The notes under the pieces were generated by a model, which saw only the letters and a program-made list of their open reading frames with translations, made no database searches and was not told where the DNA came from. Made by a program: the position numbers and the translations under genes. From Nyssa sinensis (Eukaryota > Streptophyta > Magnoliopsida > Cornales > Nyssaceae), in contig CM018036.1 in the NCBI GenBank assembly GCA_008638375.1, forward strand, positions 13,564,328 to 13,628,327: 64,000 nucleotides of DNA. The letters are read 5' to 3'. Positions 58,925 to 64,000 of the stretch are shown piece after piece (position 1 is the first letter of the stretch; every line of letters begins with the position of its first letter).

Positions 58925-59151
58925 CTCGAGGATCTCATCCTAAGAAAAGTATTCCCAAACACTAAGGATCCCACCATGGGAAAGCTCTCACCCAACTAGG
59001 AAAGCCCATACAGGGTAACAAAAATTGTCAGGCCTACTACATACTGGTTGGAAAACTTAGCTGGGAAGCCTGTGCCCAGGCCATGGAATATAGAACACTT
59101 ATGAAAATACTATCAATAAAAGTGTTTCTTTACTTCTTAAAAAGTTTTCTC

Positions 59152-59511
59152 ATCTCAATGTACAGACCCCTAAAAACCTTGCAGCCAATGCAAGAGTTAC
59201 AGGTCTGGTCTATCTCAATGTACAAACCTCTAAAAACCTTGCAGCCAATGCAAGAGTTGCAGGTCTGATCCATCTCAATGTACAGACCCCTAAAAACCTT
59301 GCAGCCAATGCAAGAGTTACAAGTTTGGTCCATCTCAATTTACAGACTCCTAAAAACCTTGCCGCCAATGCAAGAATTACAGGTCTGGTCCATCTCAATG
59401 TACATACTCTTAAAAACCTTGCAGCTAATGCAAGAGTTACAGGTCTGAACCATCTTAATAAACAGACCTCTACAACTCTCTATAGCCATTACAAGAATTA
59501 TAGGTCTGGAT
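59152..59511 (+). repeat. 60-bp tandem repeat, six copies
   Basis: Six units with a constant period of exactly 60 bases start at about 59152, 59212, 59272, 59332, 59392 and 59452. The first four are very alike (core ACCTTGCAGCCAATGCAAGAG); the last is more diverged. They lie after integrase and before the 3' LTR, where Tat elements often carry tandem repeats. Because 60 is a multiple of three, all open frames over it are 20-residue repeats, including a minus-strand CNSCIGC repeat; these are probably not proteins. Confidence 0.95.
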
Positions 59512-59638
59512 GGTGTTTAGTGATCTCTGAAAAGGGTTTCATATTCGTTACAAATAATGGAGGCTCGGTTCACATTTCAAGGGAGACTATCAAATTCCCA
59601 GAAGCATTACTCACTGAATGTGGGTTCAGTTATTAAAG

Positions 59639-59870
59639 GTTATTGCCAGTTCTGGTTACCAAAGGCTTGTTCAATTACCATTTAATTATAAGTCTCTTTG
59701 CTCGGAAGTCGGGTTATTGCCAGTTTTGGTTACCAAAGGCTTGTTCAATTACCATTTAATTACAAGTCTTTCTGCTCGAAAGTCGGGTTATTGCCAGTTC
59801 TGGTTACAAAAGGCTTGTTCAATTATTATGACTATTTAATTACAAGTCTCCTTGCTCGGAAGTCAGATAT
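59639..59870 (+). repeat. 74-bp tandem repeat, three copies
   Basis: Units start at 59639, 59713 and 59787 with period 74. Each has GTTATTGCCAGTT-TGGTTAC, AGGCTTGTTCAATTA and AAGTCT--TGCTCG-AAGTC. The third has an extra about 9 bases. It is a separate repeat from the 60-bp block 130 bases upstream. Confidence 0.92.
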
Positions 59871-60287
59871 TGGCCCATACTTAGTGAAAAGTTAAAGGAA
59901 AGATCTGAAGCTCATTCAATTCCTAGGCATTTTTACTGGTTTAATTAGAAGTTTAAAGACTGGAAGCCCAAGGCCGTGTACAGAGCAATGATAAGCTAGA
60001 ACAGTGCTAAAGTCTATTATAAGCCTGGCATGTTATTGACATCCACAACAACTTACAAGTATTGATGCTCTGGGAAGACAATCAACAAAAGTGCTTTGAA
60101 ATATAAAGTACACAAGTTCTGGAAAAAGTCAATTTCGTTGATAATTGGCAAAAGAGTACATCAGTTCTGGAAGTTTACAAAGAAGTAAAGTACAAACACA
60201 AAAGTCCTAGACTACAGCTGGTTCGAATGAGGAAGAAGTCATTCTGCACCATGTCATCATCACTCTCTTTCTTCGTTCTTCTCAAAT

Positions 60288-62244
60288 TCAGGCCACTGTA
60301 TCCATACTAGCTTGAGCAGGCGCTTTTGTCGGGGGAAGATCGGGAGGGGTTACCTCATCATCATCGTTCTGAACCCCGGCCTCGGCTAAAGGGACTTTAA
60401 CGTCGTCAATCCCAGTTAGATCAAGGTCGGGATACTTCACGAGGAGCTTGGATCTAAAGATATTATACCCATGCTCGATCAGCTCTTCACTTATCGCCTC
60501 AACTTTAGCCTTCATCTCTACTTCGATCTGGGCCTTGGCAGATTCGACTGTGTCTTTGGTCTTCTGGATGGAGGTAGCTTGGAAGTCATCAAACCTTTTC
60601 TGAAGGTCTTCCAACTTCTGAGCAAGGGAATCCTGTTCAGACTCCATGATAGATAAGGAGTTCGCCGCCTTCTTCAGCTTCTCCTCGGTAGCAGCAGTAG
60701 TAGTGGACTGGGCTGTCCCCAATTACAGCCTGGCCTCATCCAACTTGGACTAAAGACTATCAATCGTCTCCAGATTCGTAGAATATTCCATAATGGCAGC
60801 AAGGTCGTGCATAGTCCGCAAAGCAAAATGCAAACAAGTCAAAACAAGTAAAATGGCAGAACACAAAGAAAATGGAAAGAGTTCGAAAGTTACCTTCAAC
60901 TGGAGGGACAGAAAATGTGTGGCGATCTTCTCCGCATTCTGCCCCTTGTATGTCTTTGGGCCAGAAGCCCAGAACTCGTCAAAGGCCTTCTTCCCGGCTA
61001 AGTAGCCGGAGTCATTAGGCATCTCAACAGCAGAAGCAGCCGCTTTCCCCTTCCCTTTTTGCCTGGTTGGAACCTCAAGGGAGGGGGGAAGTGCTGGTAC
61101 CGGAACGGAGGGCTCCCTCAAGTCCTCAGTCGGAGTACGATCTGGGGAGTTGGAGAGGAGCCTCATCCTCTTCACTTGAAGAGGTGGGTCGCCAAGAGAG
61201 GAGGTCTCCCCCACCGTCTTCTTCTTTTGCCCTGGAGCCCACTTGGACATCAGGGACTTCTTCAGATTGCCAGCCTAAGTGGTCGTCAAGCCGGCCTCCA
61301 TCAGATTCTCAAGTGTAAGCACGGTAGTATGAGCTTTGTTACTGGTTTGAAGGAGCTGGCGGTATTTGTCTTGAAGGTCAACGGTGAAGATTGACCTCTT
61401 CCAAACACTTTTATCTGCATAGAAGCCACAAGATACAGAGGTTAGACAAACAATGAAAAAAAATGAAAATATATAAAAATAGGAGCAGAGTTATATTAAA
61501 GAAAGAGGTCTCACCCTTAATCCCAGTACTCTGGGGAAATATCGAGGTCTGATCCTAGAAGTCTTCCAGCTCCCATCCTCCTCCTACAAAGAAGTACCAC
61601 TTCTTCTAGGTCTTATTGGAAGTAGGTACTGAGGAGAGGGGTCTGAACCCCTTGTTAAAGGACATGTAGAATAAGCCCTCCGACCTCATATATTTCAAAT
61701 CCATATTGCTACGGATCAGGTCAGGATCAACCTCGATGCCATTCAAACACCCTAACACTATGAACCCTAACAGATGCTTCCAACTATTGAGATTGAGGTT
61801 AGTAGGGCAAATGTTGAACCACTTGAAGAACTGTCTAACTAAAAGGGGAAGGGGAAACCTAAGTCCTATCTCGAACCATTCAAGATAGACACATATCTCA
61901 CCTGGACTGACATCGAAAGGATGATCCAAGGAACTAGGGGCTCGGAAGGTCACATTCGAGGGAAAGTCGAAAGTAGCCCTCAGGTCATCTAACATACCCT
62001 AAGTAATGGCGCTTTCTCCTTCCTCCCGTGGGGAAGGCCTACCTGAGGTCTCCCCCCTTCTATTCCTAGGCTCAATAAAAACATCTACAATCCTAATCTC
62101 AGGACTGGAAGAGGACTCTACTACCCTATTTTCGGCATCACCGAAAGAACTACTGCCTACAATATGGATTTGTGACAGTACAGTTGACTTAGACGAATTT
62201 TCGGAGCCATAGCCAATGCCAGAAAGGGCATCTGAGACTGACAT
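60288..62244 (-). pseudogene. Antisense open frame of the Tat element, degenerate, with intron-like breaks
   Basis: On the minus strand, from 62244 (MSVSDALSGIGYGSENSSK), the frame runs to about 61515 with TAGs at 62001-61999 and near 61605. It has ICVYLEWFEIGLRFPLPLLV, FFKWFNICPTNLNLNSWKHL and GFIVLGCLNG, resembling the PF04195 (putative gypsy type transposon) family. A GTGAGA donor (61514) and a GCAG acceptor (61415) define a likely 100-base intron. The second part (61414-60894) includes MSKWAPGQKKK and an AFDEFWASGPKTYKGQNAEK segment. A third part (about 60815-60288) with EKLKKAANSLSIMESEQ and LAQKLEDLQKRFDDFQ is coiled-coil-like, with two more stops near 60750 and 60725. Antisense frames are known in Tat elements; function is unknown. 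Confidence 0.72.
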
Positions 62245-62446
62245 TGTGAAAAAAATAGAAGATAAGAAGAATGGAAGATAAAAGAAAACGAACAAAAAGG
62301 AACCAAACCAAACCTGAGGTACGACTGGAGAAGGGAGCTTCGAACGGCGGTGATCTCTTCAAACTCTCTAGTCACTCTGACTCGACGACGAAGTGCTTGA
62401 AGCAATGAAAATGATGAAGGGAAATGCGTACGCGTACCCTCTTCCC

Positions 62447-62458
62447 TCTTTATATAGG
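62447..62458 (-). promoter_or_regulatory. TATA-like box for the antisense frame
   Basis: On the minus strand CCTATATAAAGAG lies about 205 bases before the 62244 start, a good TATA-box match (TATATAAAG). Its position fits a promoter for the antisense unit; activity is not shown. Confidence 0.5.
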
Positions 62459-62648
62459 TTGGCAAAAAAGGGGGCCTATCAAGTTGAACTGTCTTGGCAG
62501 TTGAGAGAAATGATGGCCTCAAAAGCCCAAACGATGGATGCGCAAATAAATGCCACATCAACGATCGTTTGGGAAGACGAAGTGACAAGACGCGTGACTT
62601 TTTGGAGGCCCATAACCCTAGTTACGCAGTGCGCAAAACTAGGGCTCG

Positions 62649-62660
62649 GAGGAGGAGTAG
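62649..62660 (+). other. Possible polypurine tract
   Basis: GAGGAGGAGTAG-like purine-rich sequence lies just before the 3' LTR start. It would prime plus-strand synthesis. It is short, so this is tentative. Confidence 0.4.
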
Positions 62661-62661
62661 C

Positions 62662-63008
62662 TGATACTCTATAAAGTGACAGATCAATCTCCACATGACA
62701 CGTGTACACACGGAATAACCAAAGCTCGTCCATTCAGAGCAGGCGTGTACACATAGGCTCCAGAGCTCATCTCTAGAATGGAAGGCACTGAGCAGTCACG
62801 TAAGGAGGTCTAAAGCTAGTCACCGCCGCAAGCAACCTACCGAGCTGAAGATAAGGAAACAGTACGCAACAAGAAAACTGCCATTTATGGATATCTTCCA
62901 CCTCCTATTCTCATGGAGCGCAGTGTTCAACATGGTAACTGCCATTCTCTGATGACAATCAAATCCTTATTTTCACGAGGTCGAATCCTAATCAACTTAG
63001 GAGAATCC
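62662..63008 (+). repeat. 3' LTR of the Tat element, truncated
   Basis: It starts TGATACTCTATAAAGTGACAG and follows the 5' LTR to TTAGGAGAATCC. It has an extra about 20-base stretch (GTCACGTAAGGAGGTCTAAA) not in the 5' copy. It stops at 63008, where unrelated TGATAACTGG sequence begins. Confidence 0.85.
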
Positions 63009-64000
63009 TGATAACTGGTTAAAAAGTGCATATTTATTTTGCTAACCCTAGATATTCTTGCACTTTTATTATTTTAATTTCTCCAATCTATATGCATTTG
63101 CTAGTTAATTCTTATTTTATCTTTTTGCAGAGAAAGCTCGTCAAAGTTGATGATTTAATGGTGGATTTGGAGCAAAAAGAGAATATTGGGCTTTGAAGTG
63201 CTAAAAGAAGTGGAAAACAAGTGATTTTGGGTTAGAAGAGAGGCTTGGTCCATATGTTGGTGGACCAGGGCCTATTTTAGCATTATAGGCTCTATTTTGG
63301 AGCACTTTAGACTCCCTTTTTGGGCCCCTAATGCCTAATTACGGGATTTTATGTTATTCTCCTAAATTATTATTTTGTAAGGGTATTTTTGGAAAAAAGG
63401 GAATAATATTGTAACCTAGGGTTTTGGAAAAGGGGGGAGGCCGTCTTGGAGATCTAGGGACGAAGAGAAGAAGGAAAGAGACAACTCTGAAGAAGAAGAT
63501 GAAGAATTCCATGGCTATGGTCTCCTCTTCCACGATCATGGGCTAAGTCCTCTTATTCCTAGGGTTTAGATGAAACCCTAGTCAAGTAATATTGTTTCTT
63601 TGTATTTTATTTTTGGGTTAATTAGTCTTGGATGTTGATTGTATAACATTGGGATTTTATTAAAGCATTGATCGTATTATTCAATTGCACATAATCAATT
63701 TCTGTGATTTTGTTTATGTGGTTATACAATAGTAATATGTGTACATACATCAAAACCGTAGGACGAGTCATAACTCAGGGAAAACAAATTGTGACTATGA
63801 CCTTAGAATTAGCGTAGACAATTTGTATTGACCAAAGATGATTCGTGCTTAGGGTTTTGGTGCGTGATTTTCTTGATGATTGTATTGAGGCTTGTAGCCA
63901 AAATACGTCTTTTACATCCAAATTGAATGACCCAAGAATTAATACAATTGAAGCTAATTACAAGATTAGTGGTAGATTCAACACCCTAGGAATTCTCTTT
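63009..64000 (+). mobile_element. LTR-like sequence running off the window
   Basis: It starts TGATAACTGG exactly where the Tat 3' LTR is cut, so it is probably another insertion. It has a TGCATATTTATTTTGC segment, an AACCTAGGGTTTTGG part and long non-coding AT-rich DNA. No other end, TSD or coding domain is visible within the window. The frame at 63354-63539 (minus) has no known family. Confidence 0.5.

Larger units (their letters stand above)
44859..63008 (+). mobile_element. Tat-lineage Ty3/gypsy retrotransposon with nested insertions
   Basis: The order is 5' LTR (44859-45387), primer-binding site TGGCGCTGTCTTTGAGAA, gag, protease, RT, RNase H, a second RNase H, integrase, tandem repeats, antisense open frame, purine tract and the start of the 3' LTR (62662). 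A second (archaeal-like) RNase H between RT and integrase, tandem repeats after integrase and an antisense frame are known marks of the Tat (Retand/Ogre/Grande) lineage. An 8-kb insertion splits gag, so without insertions the element is about 10 kb. Stops, a changed protease motif and a changed RT catalytic motif (YINDML) show that it is inactive. The 3' LTR is cut at 63008 by another LTR-like sequence. Confidence 0.88.

Noticed and set aside
59152..59511. CRISPR-like array
   Set aside because: Units are full 60-bp tandem copies without unique spacers, in a plant retrotransposon.
44859..63008. Endogenous pararetrovirus or other plant virus
   Set aside because: LTRs, tRNA-type primer site, integrase and dual RNase H define a Ty3/gypsy Tat retrotransposon; no movement protein or viral coat motif is present.

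Overview
This window is AT-rich plant nuclear DNA, most likely from a woody eudicot. The evidence is a coiled-coil NB-ARC LRR (CNL) disease-resistance gene whose LRR region is split over several phase-0 exons, an SBP-box (SPL) transcription-factor fragment, and dense nested plant LTR retrotransposons of Ty3/gypsy and Ty1/copia type. I cannot name the species. I see no bacterial genes, CRISPR array, tRNA or rRNA. No protein-coding gene here is clearly intact.

Region 1 (1-29105, + strand) is one large, broken CNL gene. Exon 1 (1804-4509) holds the coiled coil, NB-ARC and first LRRs, but five small indels break its frame. Exon 2 (8139-8804) is open. A roughly 16-kb intron follows (8805-24856). 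It carries a TRIM-like element, LTR-like debris, a decayed Ty3/gypsy element interrupted by a solo LTR and containing a second integrase copy, and a LINE fragment. The last LRR exons sit in a roughly 2.2-kb internal tandem duplication (24398-26435 and 26436-28629). Its junction fuses the middle of an LRR exon to upstream intron DNA. A short last exon ends the gene at 29105.

Region 2 (29106-44858) has a 23-base G run, a small MITE-like element, a 276-bp tandem duplication and microsatellites. A decayed minus-strand Ty1/copia element follows (about 33431-41110), interrupted by a 3.1-kb LTR-like insertion with a perfect 5-bp target-site duplication (TSD). A 1.55-kb solo LTR (41400-42946) follows, then a minus-strand SPL gene fragment (43115-43786) with two stops and a frameshift.

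Region 3 (44859-63008) is a Tat-lineage Ty3/gypsy retrotransposon: 5' LTR, primer-binding site, gag, protease, RT, RNase H, a second RNase H, integrase, two tandem-repeat blocks, an antisense open reading frame with intron-like breaks, and the start of the 3' LTR. Its gag is split by an 8-kb insertion (45969-53964), which itself holds a 3.36-kb relative (48398-51755). Both insertions have perfect 5-bp TSDs, so the order of insertion can be read directly. Another LTR-like sequence begins inside the 3' LTR at 63009 and runs off the window.

The most notable points are the internal LRR-exon duplication in the resistance gene, the duplicated splice-acceptor region in its first intron, the three-level nesting with readable TSDs, the antisense gene-like unit with its own TATA-like box inside the Tat element, and the SPL fragment. 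Nothing here is convincingly a wholly new biological system.
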